DNA from: Acidobacteriaceae bacterium
Lineage (GTDB): Bacteria; Acidobacteriota; Terriglobia; Terriglobales; Acidobacteriaceae
Assembly: GCA_003134855.1 (NCBI GenBank)
Contig: PLCS01000011.1
Coordinates: forward strand, 1-64,000
Direction: 5' to 3'
Length of the DNA stretch: 64,000 nt
Shown: positions 27,114 through 35,977 of the stretch, piece by piece
How positions within the stretch are numbered: position 1 is the first letter of the stretch
How the letters are laid out: each line of letters begins with the position of its first letter
The notes under the pieces: model-generated
The model's input: only the letters and a program-made list of their open reading frames with translations
Databases searched by the model: none
Told to the model about the DNA's origin: nothing
Translations under genes and position numbers: made by a program

Positions 27114-27799
27114 GCAAGGGCAAGCTCTACCGGGGCGGCTGGATTCTGGCCACCGTACTGCTCTCGATTGGCCTCGGCGCTCAGCAACGTTCGCCGTCCG
27201 CGAAGGACTCCGCGAAGGATTCCGCGAAGAACCTGGCCCAGCGCGTCGATCGCCATTACAACCAGCTGCACTCGCTCCAGGCGGGCTTCATGGAGAGCTA
27301 TGAGGGCCTGGGGATGCGGCGCACCGAGAGCGGTACGCTATTGCTGCTGAAGCCGGGGCGCATGAAGTGGGAGTACAGCGAGCCTGCGGGCAAGCTCTTC
27401 CTGCTCGACGGTAAGTACGCCTGGTTCTACTCTCGCGGCGACTCTCAAGTCCAGCGCATCCCCGCCCGCCAACTGGACGACCTGCGCTCGCCGCTGCGCT
27501 TTCTTCTCGGCCACACGGAACTGGAAAAGGAATTGACCGGTCTGACGCTGGCGCCCGCCCCAAACGGCCGCTTCGCGCTCAGCGGCCAGCCCAAAGGACA
27601 GGAACAAAGAGTGGCGCGGCTCACGCTCACCGTGACCGCGGAGGGAACCATCACCGGCATTGAGATTGAAGAAGCTGACGGCGCGCTGACGCGCTTTACC
27701 TTCACCGCGGAGCAGCCCAATGTGGCGATTCCCGCGGCGGCATTTCACTTCACGCCGCCCGCCGGAGTGCCGGTGGTGGACGCGCTGCCTCCGGTGTAA
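27110..27799 (+). CDS. lolA: LolA-like periplasmic lipoprotein carrier
   Basis: LolA carries lipoproteins across the periplasm from the inner to the outer membrane. The 229-residue product has a signal peptide (residues 1-24, ending GLGAQQ), then the family pattern: YNQLHSLQAGFMESYEG, SGTLLLLKPGRMKWEYSEP, LDGKYAWFYSRGDSQV and a C-terminal LTVTAEGTITGIEIEEADG. Just after the signal peptide is a SAKDSAKDSAKN repeat encoded by a duplicated 15-base unit. The start at 27110 overlaps the pilin stop. An unusual partner: lolA is not typically linked to pilin genes. Confidence 0.85.
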   Translation: MSKGKLYRGGWILATVLLSIGLGAQQRSPSAKDSAKDSAKNLAQRVDRHYNQLHSLQAGFMESYEGLGMRRTESGTLLLLKPGRMKWEYSEPAGKLFLLDGKYAWFYSRGDSQVQRIPARQLDDLRSPLRFLLGHTELEKELTGLTLAPAPNGRFALSGQPKGQEQRVARLTLTVTAEGTITGIEIEEADGALTRFTFTAEQPNVAIPAAAFHFTPPAGVPVVDALPPV

Positions 27800-27995
27800 G
27801 CCGAGGGACTAAGGGATAAGGGACTTGGCGCCAGGAGTAATGTTCGCGAAGCGGAAATTGGACAAGAAACCAGCTTCCAAAGCCTTCCACCATCAACTGT
27901 AGCCGAATGAGCCGCCGCCGTGGAGCTTTGCTTGAACTTGCCTGGTTGGTAGCGGCCCCGATGCGCCTTGCGCTCATCGGAGCCGCTCAAAACAA
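27800..27995. other. Convergent intergenic gap
   Basis: It separates the LolA-like gene and the zinc-ribbon gene, which converge. A GATGCGCC/GCTCATC inverted repeat near 27958-27978 may act in termination. No gene is seen. Confidence 0.35.
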
Positions 27996-28325
27996 TTACC
28001 GGCCGCGTCCGCGAGAACTGCCGCCGCCACCACCACCGCTGCCTTTGCGCGCCTGGTAACAATCCCGGCAGAAGACCGGGCGGTCGCCACGCGGTTCAAA
28101 TGGCACTGTTGTAGGCTGCCCGCAACCCGAACAAATCACAGGTGTACCCTGTGCCGGAGCCGAACGGTAGCCGGACCCCCCCTGATCGTTCTTCTTTGCC
28201 TGACGGCAATTCTTGCAACGCTTTGGGGTCGAATAACCACGTTCCTGAAAGAACGTCTGATCAGCAGCGGTGAAGGTGAAGTCCTGCCCGCAATCGCTGC
28301 ACGTAAGTTGCATATCTCCGGCCAT
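27996..28325 (-). CDS. Double zinc-ribbon protein
   Basis: The 109-residue protein has two treble-clef or ribbon-type metal sites. The first has CSDC (C9 and C12) and RCKNCRQAKK, with a Phe-rich middle (FTFTAADQTFFQERGY), matching the small probable zinc-ribbon family. The second has CSGCGQPTTVPFEPRGDRP followed by CRDC. The tail is Gly/Ser/Arg-rich (GGGGGGSSRGRGR), suggesting nucleic-acid contact. Such proteins are common and uncharacterised. ATG at 28325 has a GAGGAGACCC ribosome site; an upstream start at 28373 is less likely. Confidence 0.82.
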   Translation of the reverse strand: MAGDMQLTCSDCGQDFTFTAADQTFFQERGYSTPKRCKNCRQAKKNDQGGSGYRSAPAQGTPVICSGCGQPTTVPFEPRGDRPVFCRDCYQARKGSGGGGGGSSRGRGR

Positions 28326-28470
28326 GGGTCTCCTCGTGAAAATTGTACAGCCCAATGTGCCATTTGCATACAAATAATCTTTTGAAAAGAAAAAACTTGT
28401 GCCGTCAGAGGATTTTTAGGGACTGCATTTTACAGTTTTAAAGGGCGCGGTCCATCGAGATCGTCCCCGG

Positions 28471-31400
28471 CTACAGCTCCCACCAATCCAGCAGCGCCAT
28501 GCGCGGATAGTAGAGGCCGGCCCGAATCGTACAGCCGCGGGCGTCCGCGCCGTGCAGATTGCGCAGCACTTCGCCATAGGCTTCGACCTGGGGTGCGAAG
28601 AGGGCGCGGAGCATTGGCAGAGCCCTGGCCGGGTCAACATGATCGGCGTGGGCGGTCTTGTAGTCGATGATCCACCAGCAATCTTCTCCCTTGCTGCCGG
28701 GCGTGGGACCGGCCTGGAAGACGCGGTCCACGCGAACCGCGCGCAGGACCCCGGCGACGACTCCCGCCCAGCCAGCCTCGCTGGCGGCGCTCCTGTGGGG
28801 TGAGAGGATCCAAGAGCCGATGGGATCACGGGAGGCGCTGAGCGCGAGTTGAAGCGCCTGGACGGCGACGCGCGCGGCCTGGGACTGCTCTACGCCGACG
28901 GCTCGCACCTGGGCGGCGATGCGCGGCTCAAAGTGAACGAGCGTCGCACGCGCGGCCTCCCATTCCAGAGTCAGGCGCAGACGGGCCAGCTCTTCCAGCA
29001 GCGTGTGGACGGCCGTGCCCAGAGCGCGGGAGATCAGACCGCCCTCGTGGCGCGTGTAGAGGCGGGCGGGGCCGCTTCCGTAGACGGCGGGTGGCCCAGG
29101 TCTCGATTCTGAGACCTGGGAATCTGGAACCTGGGAAAACACAATCGATGGGTGCCCCATCCTTTCCGCGTCCTTTTGCGGAAAGGGTGGGAAACCATGA
29201 ACCTCAACTCGCGCAGACCGGTACTCCGTCGGCAGACGGCGCAGTTGCGTGGGCCGGATAGTAGGCGGCATCACCAGCAGGTTGCTCTCGGCGGAGGCGG
29301 CGATGGACGCGATCTCTTCTTCCCCGGTCTCCGCTCCGGCTCTCTCGGCCTTCCACTCTGCAAAGCGCGCGCGAACCTCCTCCTCCAGCGCCGGCCAGGC
29401 CGTGGCCAACAAACTGCTGGCGGGTTCCACCAGCGTGTAGCTCCCGTTTTCCTCCTTGCAGGCGGGACGGGCGAAGAGGTGAAGCTCCTCGCGGGCGCGG
29501 GTGGCGGCGACGTAGAGGATGCGCCGCGCCTCCTGCGACTCGCGCTCCCGATAGACGCGATCCACCCAGGCCTTTGCGCTTCCTCTCTCCTCGCCTTTGC
29601 GCTGAAACGGCGCGATCAGGAACTCGGTGATCTCGCCCGAATCGCCGGGCTGAGCGAGTCCGCGCTCCAGCCAGGAAAGCATAGTACGGCATCCGCGCCC
29701 CACCGCGGCCTGCAACTCCGGGACGATGACCACCTCGAACTCCAGGCCCTTGGATTTGTGAATGCTCATCAACTGTACGCCGCAATCGCTGCTGCTGGCA
29801 GGGTCGGGCAGCGCGGTGAGTTTGTCCAGCGTCGCGCCGAGGCCGGGGCCAAGCAGGTCTTCTTCGCCGCCGGGCAGCCGGTCCAGGCAGCTCCAAAGCA
29901 GGTTGAGGTTGGCGCGGGCGGTCTCATCCACGCAAGCCGCGCCGCCCACCAGCAGCCAGACCGCTTCGAGCCAGCTTCCGAGTTTGACAGCGGGTTGAGC
30001 CGCGCGCAAATCTGCGGCAGCTGCCAGCGCTTCGAGCACGCGGGCGGCGGCAGGGCGGCCCGCGTCGCTGAGCAGCGAAAGGCGTTCGGCCAGCAGCTCC
30101 GGAACGGGCCGGGTGAGCGACTCCGGCTCTCCGGCCAGCGTGTGCAGGTCGTCGAGCGAGAGGCCGCACCAGGGAGCGCGCAAGACTCCCAGCCAGGCCA
30201 CGCGGTCCTCCGGATTGAGCAATGCGCGGGCCAGAGCGAGCGCATCGAGCACCTCTGGGCGGGTGGCGAGCTTCTCCAATTCGACGGCGCGGAAGGGAAT
30301 TCCCGCCTCGCGCAGAGCCGCGGCGATGGGGGCGAGTGCGGTGCGCGCGCGGCCCAGAACGGCGATGCGGAATTTTTCCACGCTTGCCTTCGCTGCTTCG
30401 ATGCGGCTCATCTGTCCGCGAATCAGAGCAACAATCTCGTCGATCTGCGCTGCGCGGGCTGCATCTTTTTCGTCGATGGCATCGGCGGATTGTCCGCGTC
30501 CGGTCTGAGGAACGAAGTCGAGGTGCAGCACGAAGGGCGGCGCGGCGCTGACCATCTCTTCCCGAGCAGGCTGCGCGGAGAAGAAAGTGACTCCACTGCC
30601 GTCATTTACGGCAAAAACCTCAACAAAAACCTCATTGTTTTTCTTTACCAATCCGGGCGCAGTGCGAAAGTTGGCCGTGAGGGAAACGGAGTCGAAAAGC
30701 AGCGGTTCATCGTGCGCGACTTCCAGGCCAACCGCCTTGACGCGCGGAAAGAGTTCGGCGTCGGCGTCGCGGAAGAAATAGATGGACTGCATGGGGTCGC
30801 CGACCACGAAGCAGGTGCGCCCGGGGCGCTCAGGCCATGCGGCGATGAGGCTGGAGAGCAACTGGTGCTGGCGGCGGCTGGTGTCCTGGAACTCATCCAC
30901 CAGCAGGTGGCGAATGTTGTCGGAGACGGCGAGCGCGGCGTCGGTGGGCAGGCCGTCTTCGCCGCGCAGCACGCGCTGGGCGATTTGCGCGACCTCGGTA
31001 AAGTCCACTCGGCCGGCTTCGGCAAAGGCGATTTGCAGTTCGCCGGCGGCCTGGCGCAACAGTGTGAAGCAGGAGCGCACGATCCGCCATTCTTCTTCGG
31101 TGTAGCGGGCCGGGGGCAGGGCGCGGACGGCGGCGAGTGAGGCTTCGAGGCCGGGGACGACGGCGAGCGCGGCGATCAGATCGAGGAGACGGCCTTTTTC
31201 GCGTTTACGGTCAGCGGGGAAACCCTGAAGTTTATTGACCTGCTTGCGGAATGCGCCATCGCCGGTGAGCAGCAGCGCGGCAAGACTCACGTGGGCCTGG
31301 CGAGCCTCTTCAAAATCGCTGCTTCCGGCGAACGGAGCGGAGGGGAACTCTACCAGCTCGGCGAGTTCCTGATGAAGCTGGCCGCCGCTCTGCTCGCAGG

Positions 31401-32127
31401 CAAAGCGCGCCAGCTCCAGCGCTTCTTCGCGTGCGCCTGAAACGTGATCGAGAAGCCCACTCAACTGGATGAGCGCGTCGCTCACAGCCTTTGCGAAGGG
31501 CTGTTCCAGTCGCTCACGGAGCGCATCCCAATCCGGCTCGCGCTCCAGAACAAAGCCGTGCATCCAGCGGTCGCGGCTCTTGAGCATGGCGATCAGCAGC
31601 GCTTCCATCTCCTGCCAGCCGTTGTCGCGCCAGAGCAGCAATTCTTCAATGGCTGCGCCGAGGGGCGAGCCGGTCTGATCGATCTTCCGGAGTGTTTCGC
31701 GGGCGGTGCGGCGATAGAGTTCGTCAGGCTGTTCGGCGATCTCCAGGCCGCCGCCCAGGCCGGAGAGCAGCGGCTGCTGCACGGCCAGTTCGCGGCAGAA
31801 GGAGTCAATCGTCGAAATGCGCAGCTGGGCGGGCAGGTCGAGCAGATTCCAGCCGAGTGCTTGCGAGTGTTCCAGGGCGCGTTTGGCGATGGGGTTGGGC
31901 TCATTCTTTCTCAGCTCATCCAGAATCCGGTTGCGCATCTCGGCGGCGGCGGCGTTGGTGAAGGTGATCGCCACCACCTGCCCTGGCTCCTCGACTTCGG
32001 CCAGAAGGCGTAAAAAGCGCTCCGTGAGCAAGGTCGTCTTGCCCGAGCCGGCTGGAGCCTGCACCAGGATCGACCGGGTGGGATCGAGGGCTAGATCGCG
32101 CTGAGTCTGATCGGGAGGTTTACTCAT
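28471..32127 (-). CDS. AddA/RecB-like helicase-nuclease with repeat-derived insertion
   Basis: The protein is expected to unwind and trim DNA ends for recombination repair. At 1218 residues it has UvrD-type motifs (Walker A APAGSGKTT, VVAITFTNAAAAEMRNRI, DEFQDTSRRQ, GDPMQSIYFFRDAD, VQLMSIHKSKGLEFEVV, LYVAATRARE) and a C-terminal RecB-type nuclease core (WWIIDYKTAHADHVDP ... QVEAYGEVLRN). The ATG at 32127 overlaps the stop of the preceding gene and follows GAGGAGGGCAGCG, so both are co-expressed. Near the C-terminus, between the helicase core and the HEGGLISRALGTAVHTL motif, an extra peptide (GFPPFPQKDAERMGHP, and on to SRPGPP) is encoded by a palindromic repeat (29095-29196). Confidence 0.92.
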   Translation of the reverse strand: MSKPPDQTQRDLALDPTRSILVQAPAGSGKTTLLTERFLRLLAEVEEPGQVVAITFTNAAAAEMRNRILDELRKNEPNPIAKRALEHSQALGWNLLDLPAQLRISTIDSFCRELAVQQPLLSGLGGGLEIAEQPDELYRRTARETLRKIDQTGSPLGAAIEELLLWRDNGWQEMEALLIAMLKSRDRWMHGFVLEREPDWDALRERLEQPFAKAVSDALIQLSGLLDHVSGAREEALELARFACEQSGGQLHQELAELVEFPSAPFAGSSDFEEARQAHVSLAALLLTGDGAFRKQVNKLQGFPADRKREKGRLLDLIAALAVVPGLEASLAAVRALPPARYTEEEWRIVRSCFTLLRQAAGELQIAFAEAGRVDFTEVAQIAQRVLRGEDGLPTDAALAVSDNIRHLLVDEFQDTSRRQHQLLSSLIAAWPERPGRTCFVVGDPMQSIYFFRDADAELFPRVKAVGLEVAHDEPLLFDSVSLTANFRTAPGLVKKNNEVFVEVFAVNDGSGVTFFSAQPAREEMVSAAPPFVLHLDFVPQTGRGQSADAIDEKDAARAAQIDEIVALIRGQMSRIEAAKASVEKFRIAVLGRARTALAPIAAALREAGIPFRAVELEKLATRPEVLDALALARALLNPEDRVAWLGVLRAPWCGLSLDDLHTLAGEPESLTRPVPELLAERLSLLSDAGRPAAARVLEALAAAADLRAAQPAVKLGSWLEAVWLLVGGAACVDETARANLNLLWSCLDRLPGGEEDLLGPGLGATLDKLTALPDPASSSDCGVQLMSIHKSKGLEFEVVIVPELQAAVGRGCRTMLSWLERGLAQPGDSGEITEFLIAPFQRKGEERGSAKAWVDRVYRERESQEARRILYVAATRAREELHLFARPACKEENGSYTLVEPASSLLATAWPALEEEVRARFAEWKAERAGAETGEEEIASIAASAESNLLVMPPTIRPTQLRRLPTEYRSARVEVHGFPPFPQKDAERMGHPSIVFSQVPDSQVSESRPGPPAVYGSGPARLYTRHEGGLISRALGTAVHTLLEELARLRLTLEWEAARATLVHFEPRIAAQVRAVGVEQSQAARVAVQALQLALSASRDPIGSWILSPHRSAASEAGWAGVVAGVLRAVRVDRVFQAGPTPGSKGEDCWWIIDYKTAHADHVDPARALPMLRALFAPQVEAYGEVLRNLHGADARGCTIRAGLYYPRMALLDWWEL
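29095..29196. repeat. Composite palindromic repeat (types C and A) inside the AddA-like gene
   Basis: A type C hairpin CCCAGGTCTC...GAGACCTGGG (29095-29120) is followed by a type A unit (29151-29196) reading GGTGCCCCATCCTTTCCGC and GCGGAAAGGGTGGGAAACC. Compared with rlmN, the type A unit is read in the opposite orientation, yet the frame stays open. Confidence 0.87.
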
Positions 32128-34789
32128 CGCTGCCCTCCTCGTCTTCCGACTCATCTTCAGCCGTGAGCAGAGCCGCGTTCTCCTGAATGCGGCAAAGGGT
32201 TTGCAAGCCGCATCGTTCGCAGGTCTTGGGAGCTTCGCGCGGGTCTACTTCAGCCCGTCCGGCGAGGAAGTCCATGGCTAGCTGCTGGATGCAATCCCGC
32301 CAGTCGAGGAGCTGTTCGGCGGTGAAGGGATTCTTCACCAGCGGGTTGCCGCCCTTCAGTCCAGCGAAGAGCGTTGCCGCGGCGTCGCCCACGCGGCCGG
32401 CAAACTTCATCTCGCCGGCCCGAACCTTGGCGAAGACCAGGCCGCCGAGCACTTCGTCGGCTTCGAGGGCAAAACCCGCATAGAGCGGCAGTTGCACGTC
32501 GTCGGGCCGGGGCAGATCCCACGCGCTGGGCGAGACGTTGCCGGATTTGTAGTCGATGACCAGTTGTGAGCCGTCGCTGAGCAGGTCAAGACGATCCATG
32601 CGCAGGTCGAAGGTCAGTCCGTCGATGTGCACTGTGCGTTTGACCTCGGTGGCGGCGACCTCGAATGAGACGCGGGTAGCCTCGTACTCCAGCCACTCTT
32701 GGACCAGCCTGGTCAGCCGTTGCTCTTCCAGTTCCAGGTAGCGGCGAGGCATCAGTTCACGCAGGTGCGGACGCAGCTCCCGCGCCATAACGCGCTGAAC
32801 GTGGGCGGCTACGAACGCCTGCCGGTCGTTCAGGCTCATCAGATCGGCGTAACTCCGAATGCCCTCCGGCGGTCCTGCCCACACCGCATGGAGCACAGCG
32901 TGGAGCAGGCTGCCGCGCTGCGAGGCGGTCAGGCCGGCCTCGGCTGGCTTCCACTCCTGCGCGGCCAGACGCGCTGTGGCAAAGACCTTGAAGGGGCACT
33001 GCGACTGCGCGGTGAGAACAGCAGCGCCCCCCGTGATCTTGCCCGGAGGAAAGGGAATGCGGCTGAAGTCCTCAAAGGAAACGGTCAGCGGGGGCGGCGC
33101 GACTGGCGCGGCCAACTCTGCCGATAGCTTTTGTGCCTCGCCGGCAAGCTGCGCGATCAGCCGCGACGGGCGGGCTTCGGCTGCTTCGTTTTGCTTGGCA
33201 AAGCTGAAATGGACCTCCGGCGCGGCGGCCAGAATCCGTCGGGTGCTAGCCGCGGCCAGATCCCAGTCGAACTGCGGAGTGGCGTGGGGCATTCCGGCCT
33301 CGCGCTGAACTTCGACGGGCAGCAGCGGATGCGTCGCGCCGTTCGCGGGCCATGCGTCCTCATCGGCTCCCAGGAACCAGACGGCGTCGGCGGTGAGGCC
33401 GGCCGACTCGGCGGGACCGGCGATCTGGATGGGCGCATCGCGCGACTCGGGAGCAAAAAGCGTCTCGTCCAGCGCGCGGTCGAGTTGCGAGAGAAATTCC
33501 TTCCAATTGATGCGGCGGCCATCAAAGCCCAGCGAGCCGCAGCTTTCCACGGCTTGATGCCAGCGGCGAAGGGCCTGGAACTCCGCGCTCGCGAGCGGTC
33601 GCGCGGCTGCAAAATGAAGCTCGTCAAGCAGGCGCGGAATCAGTTCCGCCCAGTCGAGCGGACTTTGCGCGCGTCGCGCGAATCCGGCCAGAAGGCGTTG
33701 CGCTGCGGTGATGCGCTCGACCCACGAAGCTGGAAGCAGCTCAGAGGCGCACCGCTCGCCGAGAAAGGCCGCCAGAGTCCAATGGGTGCGTTCCATGCTG
33801 GATCGGCGCAGGGCGCGCATAGTTGCTTGCAACGCCGCGGACTCCTGGGCGCTCGCAGCGGCGTGGCCGGTCGAAAGCAGCCAGTCGAGTTCCTGCTCGG
33901 CAAGTGAATCGTCGAGCCAGCGCAGCACGAGGTGCGCCGCGCGCGCCAGCGCAACCTGGCTGAGCGGGATTCCCAGCGAAAACTCGAAGGCCTGGCCGGT
34001 GTGTCGAAGAAAGGCGCGCTCGATTTCGCCACGGCGCGCGCTGGCGGCTTGAGTAACGACCAAGAGACGAGTGCTGGGGTTGGCGGCAAGTTGGCGTCCG
34101 CACCAGATCGCGCAGGCCGCGAGTTCGGCTTGGGCGTCGGCGGCAGCATGGAAGTGGACCACGGTAGCCGGTTCGCCTTGGGCAGCCTCGCGCCAATCGC
34201 CCCAGGCGTCGAAGAGGCTGCGCTGCACGGGCAGAATGCGGTCAAAACCGGCCAGAAGCAGCGGCGGACGCTGGACCGGGTCTGCATTAAGCAACGGAAT
34301 CAGCTCGTGCGGCAGGCGGCTGGGGCTGATCAAACTCCCCGCCCGGCAGGCTTCGTCGAAGCCCCTAAGCCAGCCGCTGAAGGCCGCCGCGTCCTGCTGC
34401 CATCCGCCCCGCGCGTTCGTCCGCAGGAACTGCGGCGCATACCCGCAGAGCAGTTCGTGCGCCTCCATCGCCAGGGCCGCCAAGCGGTGGCGCGGGCCTT
34501 CGAGCAGCGTGGCCAGCGAGCGGTCCGCCCCGGCGATCTCCACCCAGAGCGCCTGTTCTTGCGCGGGATTCAGCAGCAAGCGAGCGTCGGCGGTCCGTTG
34601 CTCCCATGTGGCGCGGACAAAGCTCTTCCAATCGAGAATGTTGGGCGTGGGCCACGCGGAAAGGCCTTCGGCCTGGCGGGCGCGATGGAAGCCGGCGGCC
34701 AGCGCGCGAGCGGCGCGGTCGCTGGCCGTGACCACCAGGCCGCCCTCGCGCAGCCATGCGTTGATCTCGTCTGCGGCCAAGGCTCCCAT
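32120..34789 (-). CDS. AddB-like PD-(D/E)XK nuclease, partner of the AddA-like helicase
   Basis: This 889-residue protein resembles the group of AddB-like proteins encoded beside RecB-like helicases. The N-terminal part has decayed helicase-like segments (VVTASDRAARALA, LLAGFDRILPVQ). The C-terminal nuclease has FDLRMDRLDLLSDGSQLVIDYKSG, with the catalytic D and K of the PD-(D/E)XK fold, then QLPLYAGFALE. A Fe-S cluster site is suggested by a Cys before the nuclease (SQCPFKVFA) and three more at the end (CERCGLQTLC), as in AddB. The acidic tail reaches the overlap with the AddA-like start. It is divergent from xerD by 60 bases. No Chi-recognition function can be assigned. Confidence 0.85.
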   Translation of the reverse strand: MGALAADEINAWLREGGLVVTASDRAARALAAGFHRARQAEGLSAWPTPNILDWKSFVRATWEQRTADARLLLNPAQEQALWVEIAGADRSLATLLEGPRHRLAALAMEAHELLCGYAPQFLRTNARGGWQQDAAAFSGWLRGFDEACRAGSLISPSRLPHELIPLLNADPVQRPPLLLAGFDRILPVQRSLFDAWGDWREAAQGEPATVVHFHAAADAQAELAACAIWCGRQLAANPSTRLLVVTQAASARRGEIERAFLRHTGQAFEFSLGIPLSQVALARAAHLVLRWLDDSLAEQELDWLLSTGHAAASAQESAALQATMRALRRSSMERTHWTLAAFLGERCASELLPASWVERITAAQRLLAGFARRAQSPLDWAELIPRLLDELHFAAARPLASAEFQALRRWHQAVESCGSLGFDGRRINWKEFLSQLDRALDETLFAPESRDAPIQIAGPAESAGLTADAVWFLGADEDAWPANGATHPLLPVEVQREAGMPHATPQFDWDLAAASTRRILAAAPEVHFSFAKQNEAAEARPSRLIAQLAGEAQKLSAELAAPVAPPPLTVSFEDFSRIPFPPGKITGGAAVLTAQSQCPFKVFATARLAAQEWKPAEAGLTASQRGSLLHAVLHAVWAGPPEGIRSYADLMSLNDRQAFVAAHVQRVMARELRPHLRELMPRRYLELEEQRLTRLVQEWLEYEATRVSFEVAATEVKRTVHIDGLTFDLRMDRLDLLSDGSQLVIDYKSGNVSPSAWDLPRPDDVQLPLYAGFALEADEVLGGLVFAKVRAGEMKFAGRVGDAAATLFAGLKGGNPLVKNPFTAEQLLDWRDCIQQLAMDFLAGRAEVDPREAPKTCERCGLQTLCRIQENAALLTAEDESEDEEGSDE

Positions 34790-34849
34790 TTTGTCGTTAT
34801 ACTCCGTTGGGCCGCGAGCGTGCCATGCGCTGTTGCCGAAGTTGAGTCC

Positions 34850-35977
34850 ATGATGAACGAGGTTCGGCGGCGCGCGCGGCGGCGTCGGAGGCAGCCGAAG
34901 GCGCGGATAATCGTAAGTGTGGAAACCGCGCGCAATCTATCGCTTTTGAAGGATTACCAGGCCTATCTGCGCGTGGAAAAAGGCCTGCGCCCGCTGACCT
35001 GCGAGGCCTATGACGGCGACCTGAAGACCTTTGCCGAGTTCATCGAGGGGCGCAGCGGCGTGCTGTTGACTGCGATGCAGCAGGATGTGGCGGCCTTTTT
35101 GGAGCATCTGCGCGCCCATGGCATCGACCAGCGCTCGGCGGCGCGCAAGCTGAGCTGCCTGCGCGGCTTTTACAAGTGGCTCCTCCTCGACCGGCGCATC
35201 CACCACGACCCGACCGTGAAAATTGAATCGCCCAAAGCCTGGAAGGTGCTGCCCAAGTCCCTCGCCGAGCCTGAGGTGGCGGAGATGCTGGATCGGGCGC
35301 AGATGAACGCCGAGCATCCCCAGGCGCGGGCCACCGATCTACGCGACCGGGCGATTCTGGAGCTGCTTTACGCCGGCGGCCTGCGCGTCTCCGAGGTCAC
35401 GGCGCTCTCCACCGGCGACTTGGCGCTCGACCTGGGCCGCGTGCAGGTGCGCGGCAAGGGCGACAAGGAGCGCATCGTCCCTCTCGGCCGCGCCGCCGTC
35501 GAGACGCTGGAGATTTATCTGCGCGAGGGACGGCCCCACCTGGCCCGCATCAGTTCGGCGCGCATCAGCCCAGTCCGCAAGGCGCCCGCGGCGCGTCAGG
35601 ACTCCACGCGCCTCTTTCTCTCCCTGCGCGGAATGCCGCTGACCCGCCAGTGGGTCTGGCACATCGTCAAAATGTCCAACGCTCAAGCCAGCCCGCACCG
35701 TCTGCGCCACAGTTGCGCCACGCACATGGTCGAGCACGGCGCCGACCTGCGCAGCGTGCAATTGCTGCTCGGCCACGCCGACATCTCCACCACGCAGGTC
35801 TACACGCACCTGGCGCTGGGTCGGCTCAAAGAGGTGCATCGCCAGCACCATCCCCGCGCCACGCGCCAGCTCCCTCAGCCATCGGAGCCTTTCGTTCCCG
35901 CCCAAACCAGCCGCAAAGGCCTCCATCTGGTTTCCCGAACCAAGACAATCGCTGCTGTCAGCGAGGAATCAGCATGA
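34850..35977 (+). CDS. xerD: XerD-like tyrosine recombinase
   Basis: Xer recombinases resolve chromosome dimers at dif near the terminus. This 375-residue protein has the N-terminal core-binding domain ([23 protein letters not shown]) and the catalytic set R179 (GGLRVSE), K203 (GKGDKER), H283/R286 ([11 protein letters not shown]), H309 (LLGHADI) and Y318 (TTQVYTHL). The very basic N-terminus (residues 5-18, mostly Arg) is unusual. ATG at 34850 or 34853 is the likely start, although the frame is open far upstream. A 45-residue C-terminal tail is longer than usual. The stop overlaps the xerC start (ATGA). Assignment as XerD rather than XerC rests on motif wording and is uncertain. Confidence 0.85.
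   Translation: MMNEVRRRARRRRRQPKARIIVSVETARNLSLLKDYQAYLRVEKGLRPLTCEAYDGDLKTFAEFIEGRSGVLLTAMQQDVAAFLEHLRAHGIDQRSAARKLSCLRGFYKWLLLDRRIHHDPTVKIESPKAWKVLPKSLAEPEVAEMLDRAQMNAEHPQARATDLRDRAILELLYAGGLRVSEVTALSTGDLALDLGRVQVRGKGDKERIVPLGRAAVETLEIYLREGRPHLARISSARISPVRKAPAARQDSTRLFLSLRGMPLTRQWVWHIVKMSNAQASPHRLRHSCATHMVEHGADLRSVQLLLGHADISTTQVYTHLALGRLKEVHRQHHPRATRQLPQPSEPFVPAQTSRKGLHLVSRTKTIAAVSEESA

Noticed and set aside
33932..34849. N-terminal extension of xerD
   Set aside because: It reads antisense through the AddB-like gene.
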